Shown here in pieces: positions 45,501-56,749 of a stretch of DNA of 64,000 bases. The notes under the pieces were generated by a model. The model did no database searches. It had not been told where the DNA came from and was given only the letters and a program-made list of their open reading frames with translations. Position 1 is the stretch's first letter, and the number at the start of each line of letters is the position of its first letter. This DNA is from Petunia secreta (Eukaryota > Streptophyta > Magnoliopsida > Solanales > Solanaceae): the NCBI GenBank assembly GCA_029990175.1, contig JARKIP010000064.1, positions 12,294,001-12,358,000 on the forward strand. Reading direction: 5' to 3'. The position numbers were made by a program, and so were the translations under genes.

Positions 45501-46530
45501 AAACATATTTAAATCTCTTTGGCTGTAGATCCATCACCAATCAGATGATCTACTTGTCCTTCAGGGATATGTCCTTCAGGGATCTCAAAGAAATCTGCTA
45601 TGTCCAAATGCGTGAAGTCAATATTATCTTCAGACATAAAGTTGGCTTCAACATTATTTTCTTTATTTTTCAGAGATGCTTGATAGAGATCAACTAGATA
45701 CTTTGGCGTACGACAGGTACGTGACCGGTGTCCTTTTGCTCCACAATGGTAGCAACCATTCTCTGAATTTTTCGTTTGCACCGCTTCATGCTTTTTATCC
45801 TTTCTTTTCCACTACTGGTGGGGAAGAGATTTTGGTGCATAATGATCATCATGATAAGAGTTTCTTCCTCGACCACGACCATGACCATGACCACGACTGG
45901 GGCCATGCCATTTTCCATGCTTTTGATGAAAATTCATCTCATTCGCTTCTGAGAATGGAGCGGAACCAGTGGGTCGATTTTTATGATTTTTCATTAATAA
46001 TCCGTTATGTTGTTAAAAAACAAGCAGATGTGAAACTAACTCAGAATATTTTCTAAATTTCATCTCTCGATATTGCTGCTGTAGGAGCACATTCGAGACA
46101 TGAAAAGTGGAGAATGTTTTATCAAGCATGTTACTATTAGTGATATTTTCTCCACATAATTTTAACTTAGAAATAATTCCAAACATAGCATAATTATACT
46201 CACTGATGGTTTTAAAATCTTGTAGCCTCATATAGATCCAGTCATAACGTGCTTGTGGATGTATGACCATCTTCAGGTGGTCATGCCTATGTTTCAAGCT
46301 ATTCCACATCATTAGTGGATCTTTAACCGTGAGATATTCTATCTTTAAACTTTTATCAAGATGATGACATAGGAATATCATTGCTTTAGCACGGTTTTGA
46401 TTAGGTGCTTGATTATTATTCTTGGTGGTGTCTCCAGACCCATTGCATCCAAATGGATTTCAGCATCTAAAACCCATGAAAGATAATTTTTGCCCGATTG
46501 TAGAAATATTTGCCATATATTTAGAAAGTA
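42508..46530 (-). pseudogene. Copia Gag-Pol polyprotein remnant
   Basis: In order on the minus strand: Gag of the UBN2 type (IGQKLSFMGF, RLQDFKTISEYN, about 46520-46010) with zinc knuckle CYHCGAKGHRSRTC (about 45740); protease DS.TTHVIF (about 45305; a stop replaces the residue after Ser); GAG-pre-integrase LWHDRLGHSG with CTSCYQGK (44880-44760); integrase with HGDICGP, RLDNAAEF and NGLAES as the DDE residues (44690-44390); reverse transcriptase GFKWVFVRKRN (43320) and YVDD (about 43115); RNase H YADARYLSDPHSARSKTGY (about 42610). Between QRHGV and LISEYLLKEG at about 43230 roughly a hundred residues of reverse transcriptase are missing. Stops and shifts occur elsewhere. Confidence 0.8.
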
Positions 46531-46581
46531 AAATCCTCACCTTATACTTTCTTCAGATAGCAGAATCTCGTGCTGATAACG

Positions 46582-46840
46582 TGTTGTGAATTAAAAGTTG
46601 TAAAGTAAATAAAACAGAGATACTATAAAGAGAAACTGATATATTATTTCACTTCAAACTGAATTACAAATTTACATTTCAAATGCCCTATTTATAGGCA
46701 TTGCTAGAACCCATAACGGTTATCATACAAAACGGTTATCAACCAATAACGGTTATCCCATAACAGTTATCTCATAACATGAACACCCACTTTATATGTA
46801 CCACAATAATAGACATCCACTATTCAGTGGATTCACAACA
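46582..46840 (-). repeat. Copia 5' LTR
   Basis: Pairs with 41747-41992. Its outer edge lies 130 bp from the stop codon of the plastid-protein gene at 46970. Confidence 0.75.
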
Positions 46841-46969
46841 ATGTGAAAGTAAAATATTTATTGAATCTCAATATTTTAACAAGACTTGTCAACAGAAATG
46901 AAACATATATTAGTACTACATCAAAAGTGGAAGAACCGAAATGACCAAACGTGGGAAAGTGACAAGGTT

Positions 46970-48707
46970 CTATTGTTTCTTCCCGTCATTTGAATTTGGT
47001 TCCTTCACACTCTCAACTTTAACTCCATGACTGATGAATTCCTCCAACTTTTGCTCTACTTCTTCAACCTATAATCATTCCAAACAAGAAAAAGCACGTT
47101 GATACACAAACAAGTCAATTCAATTATCCAAAAACTATGGTACAGGAGTATAATACAATATTTCATGAGCAACGTGATAATCGTGTTGTTTTTCTCTCGT
47201 GTTATTGGGCTCGAGTATGAAGAAATCAATTCTAGACCCACTCTATATTCATCACCTAAAAAAATCTTAAAAAATAAGAATTTAAATAAAATATAATTAA
47301 CATTTTTTAATGTAGGGCCTCTTAATAAAATTTGACTTGAGGCCCCACGTAGTATTGAGCCGCCCTGATGATAGTTATTATTAATATATAGACAGGTTTG
47401 ATACTTCTGGATCTCGTCACCGTGATAATTAACCAAATTGATTTGCTCCCAAAATATTTACTCCTATAATTAAGGATGTTACAATAAGATGGTGTAAGTA
47501 GGTAGACTCTTAGTTGTATGTAATTATCTGCACTACTTTGCCATATTAAATTATGGTGCATATACGTACCGATAACTCATCTTGTTAAAGCTTTTTTTCC
47601 AAGAAGTCTCCTCGTAAAAGAAAATTAAAACACGCTTTCTTATGCCCACCTCCATTATTTTATGGACAACTTGTTAGTTCATTAAGTATACAAGTTGTAA
47701 AGGTAAACATGTTCCCAATTTTTTCAAATTTATATTTTTGAGGGGTAAAGAATTGTTAGGTATGTACGTACCTTGTCCATAAGGTCTTCAACTAATTGAG
47801 CATCCTTTTCAGTTTCTTCCGCCAAATGTTCAATTGACTCTACTATACCTCTAAGCTTGCTACCTTCGGGCAGCTTCTCTTTAAATTCCTCCGCCGCCTT
47901 GTCCACTCGATCCGCCATATTTTCCACCGCATCCGCCACCTTCTCCACCGTCTCCGCCGCGGCCCCAACTTGCTCTATGGACGTTGATCCAATAAAAAAA
48001 TTAAAATGGAGATAGAAGGAAGAGAAAAAGAGTGTAAATTAAAGCGGTAAAACATAGTATGTCCTTACTACTTAGTGTTAATAATCTGGCTGTTACCAAA
48101 GGTACAGATACCCCTAATCCCACAGCCCAAGTAATCCTGCAACAATATTTCTATGTCAAAGTTAGTAGGCCAAGTAAGAAAATTTGTATTCATATGAAAT
48201 AATTTATGTGCATTTTGGTTTTTAAATTAAATTCCTTACCAAGAATTTTCACCAGATGGCAAAAAGGGAATAGCACTAGAAATTAGATCGCCTGTTTCAG
48301 CAGTTGCATGGACAACTAAATCCCTACATGAGCAAAAAAAAAAAAAAAAAAGAGACTTAAATTTAATACCAAAAATCACCCGTATATGGAGTTGATATAT
48401 TGCAAAAATAAAATCACCCATAAGGATTCATATATCTGATTAAATTTGTTCGGGTTTGAAGCTTAATCGTTGCGTCAAATCTTTATATTACAAAAAAGAA
48501 AAATATCATAGTGAGGAAATATTACCTTGGTGTTTTATGAGTTAGTCGCACACCAGATCTCCGGCAGGTTATTGGATTTTGTGGGAGTGAACTAGCTACG
48601 GCTAAAGGAGATTGACTTAAAGGATTGAAGACCATAGTTTGAAATCTGCTGCATGGACTAAGATTTGGATTTTGTGAAAGATGACAAGGTGTAAGAGAGA
48701 TTGCCAT
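46970..48707 (-). CDS. Plastid-targeted membrane protein of unknown function, 5 exons
   Basis: Minus-strand exons at 48707-48526, 48323-48240, 48136-48069, 47974-47772 and 47068-46970 join in frame to a 211-residue protein with GT-AG introns throughout. The first ~60 residues are rich in Ser, Pro, Asn and Arg and poor in acidic residues (MAISLTPCHLSQNPNLSPCS), as in chloroplast transit peptides. A conserved-looking mature part follows: LVVHATAETGDLIS, a single hydrophobic segment (ITWAVGLGVSVPLVTARLL), then a charged amphipathic helical tail (VADAVENMADRVDKAAEEF, LVEDLMDKVEEVEQKLEEF). I recognise this as a small plastid protein family of unknown function, but cannot name it. A second in-frame ATG at 48734 is possible; 48707 gives the more usual MA start. 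A hAT end lies in intron 4. Confidence 0.8.
47285..47367 (-). mobile_element. hAT-like terminal fragment in intron 4
   Basis: On the minus strand it starts CAGGGCGGCTCAATACTACG, then GGGGCCTCAAGTCAAATTTT, resembling the left end of the hAT element at 15514 (CAGGGGCGGCCCGACGAATT, TGTGGCCTAGAGCCAAAC). The other end and the 8-bp duplication were not found, so it is probably truncated. Confidence 0.35.
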
Positions 48708-48829
48708 GGGTGTATCAAGTTCTCGATACTGCACTTAATATTCACTTTTTTAGTTTGTGAAAGATCTATATGCTCTGTAGATCTTAGATAAACATATACA
48801 TCATTAAAGTATTGGTATATATACACATA

Positions 48830-49005
48830 GTAATTGCTTTTTGTACGTAGATTTTTTTTTTCCCTGGTAAAGTGTTTAGTCAATGCCCGGATGTACAAGT
48901 GGAGTATAATTGAAACACGATAATTGAATGGAAAAGGAACAATAAATAAATGAACAAAACCAGTACATAATGACAAATCCAACAACCGCGAAATAACTCT
49001 ATATG
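48830..49005. repeat. Direct duplication upstream of the plastid-protein gene, copy 1
   Basis: The ~176-bp stretch from TAATTGCT..GTACGTAG to CTATATGA recurs at 49490-49671 with few changes (for example AACAATAAAT against AACAAGAAAT). Copy 1 begins about 120 bp upstream of the start codon, so it may hold promoter sequence. The 480 bp between copies are AT-rich (TATATA and TATGCATA repeats, poly-A at 49409-49425). Confidence 0.7.
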
Positions 49006-49489
49006 AACAATATGTATGTTGTATGTATATATATATATATAAAATTAGATAACTTAATATATATTATACATCACATTTATATTGTGAACATATGTTGTTA
49101 GTAAATAAGTTGAAGACATCTATGTGAAGTATAGAGTATGCATAATTTATGCATATCAGTTTGTATCCATTGCGTATTTTTTAATGTATACATTTGGTAT
49201 GCATAAATATAAGTTGTATTACATTTGATATGCATAAAATATATATGAATATGAGACACCCATGCATGCATATAATATGTATAATATATACATACAAATA
49301 TTTTTAACAATTATATAATTAATATTACATATACATTAGATATAAGTTGTATACAGTAAAAAATACAAAAACACTTCAAGAAAAATTTGATAGAAACAAT
49401 ATATTTAAAAAAAAAAAAAAAAAAAGGAACTGCGTAAAAGAATTATAAAAAAAAAGACGATAAAGAAGGATTGGGACAGGGGAAGGTAG

Positions 49490-49671
49490 TAATTGCTCTT
49501 ATTCTGTACGTAGATTTTTTTTTTCCCCCTGGTAAAGTGTTTAGTCAATGCCCGGATGTACAAGTGGAGTATAATTGAAACAAGATAATTGAATGGAAAA
49601 GGAACAAGAAATAAATGAACAAAACTAGTGCATAATGACAAATCCAACAACCGCGAAATAATTCTATATGA
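49490..49671. repeat. Direct duplication, copy 2
   Basis: Second copy of 48830-49005 in the same orientation. Confidence 0.7.
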
Positions 49672-50006
49672 CTTTTTAAATATAATTTTAAGATCTATTA
49701 CTAACCTGTTTTAATCAAGGGCTACACCATATACTCAAACCAGATTTGATGATTTGCTTTTCACACGAAAACTTATATCAAAGTCACAAACGATACTAAA
49801 AAGCAATAGGTTTCAGTTTTAAATGTATTCACTCCACAACAATTTATGTAATTTATTGGTTTATCTCAAAAAGAACGACACACTTTCTTATTTGACAACT
49901 AATTAATAAGATTATATTTATTCTACTCTTATAGGGTCATGAATACATTAAAAGCTATCAGCAACTTTTTAATTACTCCAATCTTCTCTCTGTTACTTTT
50001 TGTTTA

Positions 50007-50256
50007 CTCCTTCCGTCCCAAATTAGTTGACACTTTAGCAATAACCATTTGTCACAAATTAGTTGACACTTTAGTATTTTAAGACTAAAATTGGTAGTCT
50101 TTTCTAACTATACCCTTAATAATTAAAAGAATTCTCAATAAAATTTAATAGTCAAATATTGAATAAGAGTAACATAGTAAAATACACACTTTATTTATTG
50201 GTTTTTTTATTAGGCATGAAAAAGCTAAGGTGACAATTAATTTAGGACGGAGGGAG
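50007..50256. mobile_element. Stowaway MITE
   Basis: Ends CTCCTTCCGTCCCAAATTAG and the inverse TTAATTTAGGACGGAGGGAG, each flanked by TA (50005-50006, 50257-50258). 250 bp, AT-rich, noncoding. A second internal copy of AAATTAGTTGACACTTTAG follows the left end. Confidence 0.85.
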
Positions 50257-50536
50257 TACATCTTACCAGGATAATTTTAAACCTTTACTAGGTCAATCTT
50301 TATTTCTTAAACCTGATATAAAATCCAACTACGTCACATACATTAAAACTAAGAGAATACGTCTTTTTCTTGGAAAACTAAATGGCAACAATGACTACAA
50401 GAAAGTACATTCTATCAAGCAGAGTAAATGATAACTCATGACATTATGCAAAGATAAGATAAGATAAGATAAATTAAAGTACACTAACAACTTCAGTATG
50501 ATGCAGTAATAGTTGCACTATTGGTAGCAATGAATT

Positions 50537-51072
50537 TGGGTGAAAAATCAACGAGGTTTAATTAACAAGGTTTGGAGTTGGGAGAGGTTGGAAGCTTCAA
50601 TTCACGTGCTCTCCAAGGCTTGCCCAGCTCTCGAGGCCAGTTGTCCCAAGGCAAGGAGTGTATGATGGCCACGAGCTGGCCCACAAGACGATTAGAAGAT
50701 AACCATCACGAGGCGAGAGATTCACCCCTCGTAGAAGGTTTCGCTTTAGGCAAACGAGCTCTCACTTTTGTAACCGTCGACCGTTGCCCACGACTTAAAT
50801 GAGGAGATCATGGGTAAACCACGATTAAATATGGAGTAATTTCCATTAAGTGCAGTGAATGTTGTCCTCGCCCTTAAAAGCTATAAATAGCCTTGTAAAG
50901 ATTATGTAATGCATCCAGAAATATATTAAACACACATATACTTTGTATTCAATTTCTTGTCTTGATTTCTTTGTCTTCCATTTCTTTTTTTTTCGTGGCT
51001 TTGATACGAATAATTGCTAGTTAACCCGATATAAATTCGATTTATTGTTCTAATCAGATTTAGGCTTACATA
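50537..51072 (+). repeat. Gypsy 5' LTR
   Basis: Contains the core promoter AGCTATAAATAGCC (about 50879-50892). That stretch is missing from the right LTR. Confidence 0.75.
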
Positions 51073-51074
51073 AA

Positions 51075-51092
51075 TTGGCGCAGTATGTGGGG
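51075..51092 (+). other. Primer binding site of the gypsy element
   Basis: TGGCGCAGTATGTGGGGA two bases after the LTR end; resembles the TGGCGCCGTCTGTGGGGA site of several plant gypsy elements. Confidence 0.6.
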
Positions 51093-52000
51093 AACTAGCA
51101 ATAACGTTCATTCCAAAATCAAATTCTCAACTTTACAGGTTATTTTTGTCAACCTCATCCAATGGCAGATAACACCAATACCTCTGATAATACAACAATC
51201 CAAATCCCCGACCCAACGACTAGTGTCACCTCGTCAGGGGATGGAACACCTATAACCCCGATAAGCTTAACACAACCTGATTAAACACCACCTGGTTTAA
51301 CACTACCTATTTAATGCCACTGGCTTGACGCCACCTAGCTTAACTCCTCCCAGCCTGACACCCGCTGGTTTGATTCCTTCAACTGGCATAAATCTCCCAA
51401 TTGGTGTTATTCCACCAACTGACCCATCATCGTCAAGTTCAAATGACCCATTTCAATTGTATGTGATGGCAACTTTGCAATGGCTTAATGTGAGGAATGA
51501 AACAAACCCTGGCGAGCCCGCGCTCAATGGAAGCATCCCGAACATTGTTCCTACGGGCACAACAATGGGGGGACTTCCAAACAGCGCTGCATCTGGGGGA
51601 TCGGGCTCTGCGCCACTGGGGAATCAACCTTTTGGGGCAGCTCCAACGGTGGCTGAAACCAGTGTCCCGTCGAACTTTGAGAAGTGGATGAAAGAATTCG
51701 AGGTCAGCATGGAAAAACAGCTCGAAAATGTCCTTGGAGTTAGGAAACCTCAACAAGCAATAGATATTGAAAAATGCGGGCAACAACCTTTTAAGCCCCA
51801 GGCTGCTTCTTCTCTCATTCCCAAGCACTTCAAGTTGCAAATCTTAAAAAAATACGATGGGACAAGTGACCTTGTGGGTCATATAACTTAATACATGGCT
51901 ATGGTAAAGAACAACGACTTGACACCAGTGGAAAGGTAGTCGATGTTCCTTAAGAAGTTTGCTGACACACTTGAGAAATGAGCCTTGTGAGGGTACATAC

Positions 52001-54529
52001 TGTCACGACCCAACCTAGGGTCACGATGGATGACCAACAAGTGTCGATCATCATTAATCCTGCTGATAATTTGCTAACAATGAATATAACTGATAAACAG
52101 AATAAGCATAAATTTTACTGATAAGAATTATGCAATGCAAAATGCTGACAAGCTAACATACTGACAGAACCACACAGGGACATATCTACAGGCCTCTAAG
52201 AGTACTGAACTAAATATACAAAGGACGGGACAAGGCTCCACCATACCCAAACTGGCCGACTGTATACATAAAAAAGATAAGTAACTCCGGGAGTAAGCGG
52301 AGTGACTCCAATAGCTGATAGATGGCCTACTAACGTGGTCCAAGCATTGATCTATTTGCACCTGCGCGGCATGAAACGCAGCGTCCCAGAAAAGGGCGTA
52401 GGTACGATATGTACCAAGTATGTAAGGCATGAGCATATAATATATCATAGCTGAATGAAACTGTAAGGCTGGAATATAAATATGTAAATATGAGCTGGAG
52501 CATAGCAATGTAGCTGGAAATCTGAAGAACGTACTAAACATGATCTGAATATAAACTGAAGTCTAGCTGAATCTGAAACTGAAGACTGAGCTGAACTGTA
52601 CTGATAAATAACTGTAATATGACTGTTCAATGGTAACTAGAAACTGGAACTGATAACTTTCAACTGATCCTGACGCTAAGAACTGGTGGCTGATAACTAA
52701 GAACTGATAATTGGTACTGAGCTAAAACTGAACTGTTATCTGAACTGGTACCTGTCTGGTGTTATGGGCTATATCCCCCCAAATCAGGTAACTGAACAAC
52801 TGAACTAGTACCTGTCTGGTGTTATGGGCTATATCCCCCCAAATCAGGTAACTGAAAACCGGAACTAGCCTCATGTATAATCATGCAGTGCATACTGTGG
52901 CTATATACGCGTATATAACAAACCTGGTGGGTGTTATGGGTTATATATCCCCCCCAGCCAGTAATATCTAGTCTCTCTGGTCAGAGTGTGTGAATGACAC
53001 CCGGTCCCACTAGGTGTTTCAACTCCCGCCTGAACCAGAGGGGCTGTATCCCCCAAACAGGTAGTATCACACGCGACCGGACTGTGTGTCAAATGTCCAG
53101 CCTCTATGGCGGACTCCAAATCACACATAATATGATCACAATATAAGCATAAGCATGTATGAGGCATAACACATGTGGCAACAATAGATATGGACTCAAA
53201 GAAATGATAAGTAAACTCTGGATGAAATTATAGACAAAACCTAGAACTCAAAATTTGTCCAACTCTTGAGTTTATATAAAAATTTCGGCAGAGTTTCCCC
53301 TGAAACTGGATGATCCGCAAAAACAGAACCAGTACTATACTAGACACGGGAACGGATACCCGGATAAACTGATAGCATAAACACGTTAAACGGATAACAA
53401 GATGAGACGACTGGATGACATAACAAATTCGCAGATAGAATGTCTGGACAACACCACTGTCCTATCCTTCGACCTAATTTTCAGAGTTTAGATCAAAGAA
53501 ATAGACTTCATAGTTTTCATGAAAGTTGTAGATATATGTCTTAGGATTCTGAGGATTCTTAAAGCATCTAAATATCAATTTTGTAAAAGGAGTTATTATC
53601 AATATACTAACATCTGTCCAAAGATCAAAATGATTTTCCAGATTTTGAAACGTTTTGTCTTGCTGATTCGGACGTCTTTCACCTTGGATTTTAGTACCAA
53701 ATTAAGTATATACAATGTTTCCTTGATACCATACAATTTTCTCACAAGAAACACTAAGTTTAGAACTAAGAAAAACTTCAAAAGCTAAAATATACATGCC
53801 TTGCCAAAAGAAAGGTTTAACCTTATATACCTTTGATGTTTCTTGCTTCTAAACCTTGTTTCCCTTGAATTCAACACCTTCTAAAGCTTAAAAAAGCTGT
53901 AATACAATATTTATGTACTTTACTTAGCCATGAAGTAATTCTAAAACTCAAACTATAGACGAAATTGAAGGTAGCATAACGTTACCTTAATCGCGTAGAG
54001 CGTTTTGACGCAATTTGTCTTCAATTTCGAGTTAAGATTGATGTCCATCCCTCAAAACCATATTAATGGCTTCAATACATAAGAACACACTGCTTCTATC
54101 ATGAAGTTGCTGGAGATAACGAAAATGATGATATTTTTTCCTTTTATACTTGAAACATTTCAGTTTTAGTCCTCTTTTGCGCTTATGTCCCTTTTTCTGG
54201 CCTGACTTCTGATGCTCATATCTTTTTATCAAAAATTTGTATGAAAAAACCGTCAAAAGTGTTGGAAACTACACTCCATGACCTTCAATTTGGTATATGA
54301 TATGTCTCCAAAAGATCTCATATAATACACGGAATCAATTGTTGAAAAAGCTTCATTACAAGGCAATTCCTTAGTCGGTTTTTCCGCAACTTAAATCCTA
54401 TTTTTCCCAAACTTTATATTCAACATATAAACATCATATATGGTCATATTATGACTTTAAACTCACTTAAGTTATTCTTAACATGTCTTTAGAGTGATAC
54501 ACGTTACTTTAGACATACGGGGTGTAACA
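52001..54529 (+). mobile_element. Solo LTR (2.5 kb) inside gag
   Basis: Starts TGTCACGACCC and ends GGTGTAACA (TG...CA), with the exact duplication CATAC at 51996-52000 and 54530-54534. Gag reading resumes directly after it. No coding sequence, so it is most simply a solo LTR left by LTR-LTR recombination of a gypsy element with long LTRs. Confidence 0.7.
52735..53080 (+). repeat. Tandem repeats in the solo LTR
   Basis: Two nearly identical ~60-bp units (ACCTGTCTGGTGTTATGGGC, then TATATCCCCCCAAATCAGG), with further degenerate units at about 52922 and 53035. Upstream (52560-52740) are dense CTGAACTG/CTGATAACT repeats. Confidence 0.7.
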
Positions 54530-56048
54530 CATACACCTCCCATCGGAATCAATACCAAATTTCAAGGAGTTGACTGACATATGAATCAAAGCCCATACTA
54601 GGGCCCAGAATATCCTCGAGCAAAAGGAGGATATCTTCGAAGTCAAACAAAAGTACCTCGAGCTGATCAAGGACTTCCTCGAGCACTTTCAGGCTGAAAG
54701 AATGGACTTACCAAAAATGGACGACGCTCTGGCAGTCATGACTTTTGAAAGGAATCTAAATGTGAGTAACTCTGAGGCAGGTGTCGAACTGAAGATGGAG
54801 CTCCAGTAGTATCAAGCCCAGACTTGAGGTGAATTGCATGACATGACCTCTGCGAAAATCAGGCTCGAAGAGGCTGAGTGGAGGATAGCAGGTCGGTATA
54901 ATTCGTACCGAGGCCAAGCAGAGTCGGCGCCACGAGGAAACTCAAAACGGAGATACGAGCCTTATAATTCGCAAAGGCAACATGTAAGCCAACGCCTCGG
55001 AGGACAGCAGCACTAGGGTTAAAGGTTAAGGGGGAAGGTTAGCACCAATGCTAATCAGAAAAGTTCCTCGGGGTCATACTTGGTGGCCAAGGATAAAGAA
55101 TTGCCTCGAATCTCCGATTATAACTTTAATATCTCCACATCCGAGCTGGTGAATGCCATAAAAGGGATGACGGGTAAAGCTGTGAGGTCGCCGAGGAATA
55201 TGAGAACGCCCCCGGGGAAAAGAGATCAAACTCGGTAATGTGAGTTTCACATGGACTATGGGCACACCACCGAGGATTGCAAAGCATTTCGACTTGATGT
55301 GGCTCATCTTCTCAAGAAAGGTGTACTAGCTGAGTATCTTACGGACAAGGGGAAGTAAAATTTTTCTAAAAACAGAAGAATGGGACAGCCGCCAAAGGTG
55401 GAATCTCCAAAAAGAGTGGTGAACATTATAAGTGTGGGGGGGGGGGGGGAGGGGGGGTCAGAAGTGAATGGTGTTAACTTCGCAGATGCGAAGAAATATG
55501 CAAAACTTTCGATTACTGTGGAGAAAAGGTCCCGAGCTTATGGGTCAAAGAATGAGATTGTGTTTGATATTGAAGATTGTGATGGGATGATATTCCCTCA
55601 TCACGATGCTTTGGTAATCATATTGAGGATTAATGACTGCAACGTCAAAAGGGTTTTGGTCGACCCTGGTAGCTCGGTGAACATCATAAATTATGGAGCA
55701 GTGAAGAAAATATGGTTAAAGGATCTCGTCGTCCCGAAAGCAACCATATTGACAGGGTTCAACAATTCGACTGAAAAAATTCTTCGAGAAATCACTCTTA
55801 CTACGACTGCCGAGGGAGCAGACAAGAAGATTGTTTTCCAAGTAATGGCAGAAGATATGGCTTATAATGTTATTCTCGGGAGGCGTTGGATCCATGATAT
55901 GGAAGTTGTTCCATCCACCTTGCATCAGGTAATCAACTTCCCAACACCATGGGGACTTCATGCTATCCGAGGAGAACAACGTATAGCTCGTGAGTGCTAC
56001 TCGATTGCGATAAAGAGTAGAGTGTCTTCGGTTAAGCCACCTAAATAG

Positions 56049-56749
56049 CAATTACTAGGCCCGGGGATCGACAGCGAGTTTTGTTACCCCTCGTTAAATT
56101 CAGTCTTGAGCTCACAGCTCCAAGTCGTCGATTCCCCAGCATTTGGTCCGAGTGATGGCCAATCCTCGTTCTCTTCGCCTATCCTTCTCAGGAAACTGAA
56201 AGAACATCAATTAGTGCTCGGATGCGCATTCTTCGCACCTGAACATTGGGGGTGAAAGGGGAATGATACAACTGGGGACTTCGAAAACAAAACTCGAAGA
56301 CTGTTGATCCGCACACCAGGGACTGTTCCTTTAGGATTTTATTCTGTTGTCTGATGTTATCGCCTGAGGAGGCTATTGTAATAAAAATTTTCTTAAGTTT
56401 TACCTAAGTCGTACGATGACTGAAACTTATGTAAATCAGCTCGCATTCTATCAATAAAACTTGAAATCGATTTCTTTTTTATTTGATGCCTAAAGCTTTT
56501 TTTCATTTATGCCTCGGCTCGAGAACGAGACGTCGTTCTAAGCTAGCCTCATTTTTATTATTTAAAGTCTTGCAAGCAAAACAACTCAAACGACATGAAA
56601 TAGATATCGTTAATACAAAGTAAAATACTGTGATATTCTGAATGTTCATTAAATGCCTCGAAGGCAAAACCAGGAGAATTTATAAAGCATTTGCCTAAAG
56701 GCTTAAGGCTTGAAGCCCAGACATAAAACAAAAAGAGGAAAAGTTCGCT
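56049..56749. other. Noncoding stretch replacing pol in the gypsy element
   Basis: Between the protease stop and the antisense gene no reverse transcriptase, RNase H or integrase motif can be read in any frame. A likely polyadenylation region (AATAAAA at 56380 and 56455) is present. Confidence 0.5.

Larger units (their letters stand above)
41747..46840 (-). mobile_element. Ty1/copia retrotransposon, minus strand
   Basis: Two LTRs (41747-41992, 246 bp; 46582-46840, 259 bp) start TGTTGTGAATTAAAAG and end CA[TC]AACA. Flanks are AGGTG and ATGTG, a 5-bp duplication with one change. On the minus strand the 5' LTR (right) is followed by CGTTATCAGCACGAG, a half-tRNA type primer site known from copia, and the 3' LTR is preceded by AATGGGGAG, a polypurine tract. 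The coding region holds all copia domains in order but is broken and internally deleted. Confidence 0.8.
51162..56048 (+). pseudogene. Gypsy Gag and protease remnant, split by a solo LTR
   Basis: Gag starts at the ATG at 51162 (MADNTNTSDNTTIQIPDP), runs through a Pro/Thr/Ser-rich repeat (TPPSLTPPSLTPAGL) with early stops, then FEKWMKEFEVSMEKQ and the capsid start PKHFKLQILKKYDGTSDLV (about 51815). It is cut at 52000 by the solo LTR and resumes at 54535. A CCHC-like knuckle CEFHMDYGHTTEDC lies at about 55235. The aspartic protease frame 55380-56048 is open (222 residues) with VKRVLVDPGSSVNII, where Pro stands in the usual D-[ST]-G position, and NVILGRRWI. Capsid sequence between 51960 and 54540 is also partly lost. 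No RT motif follows the stop at 56046-56048. Confidence 0.7.
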
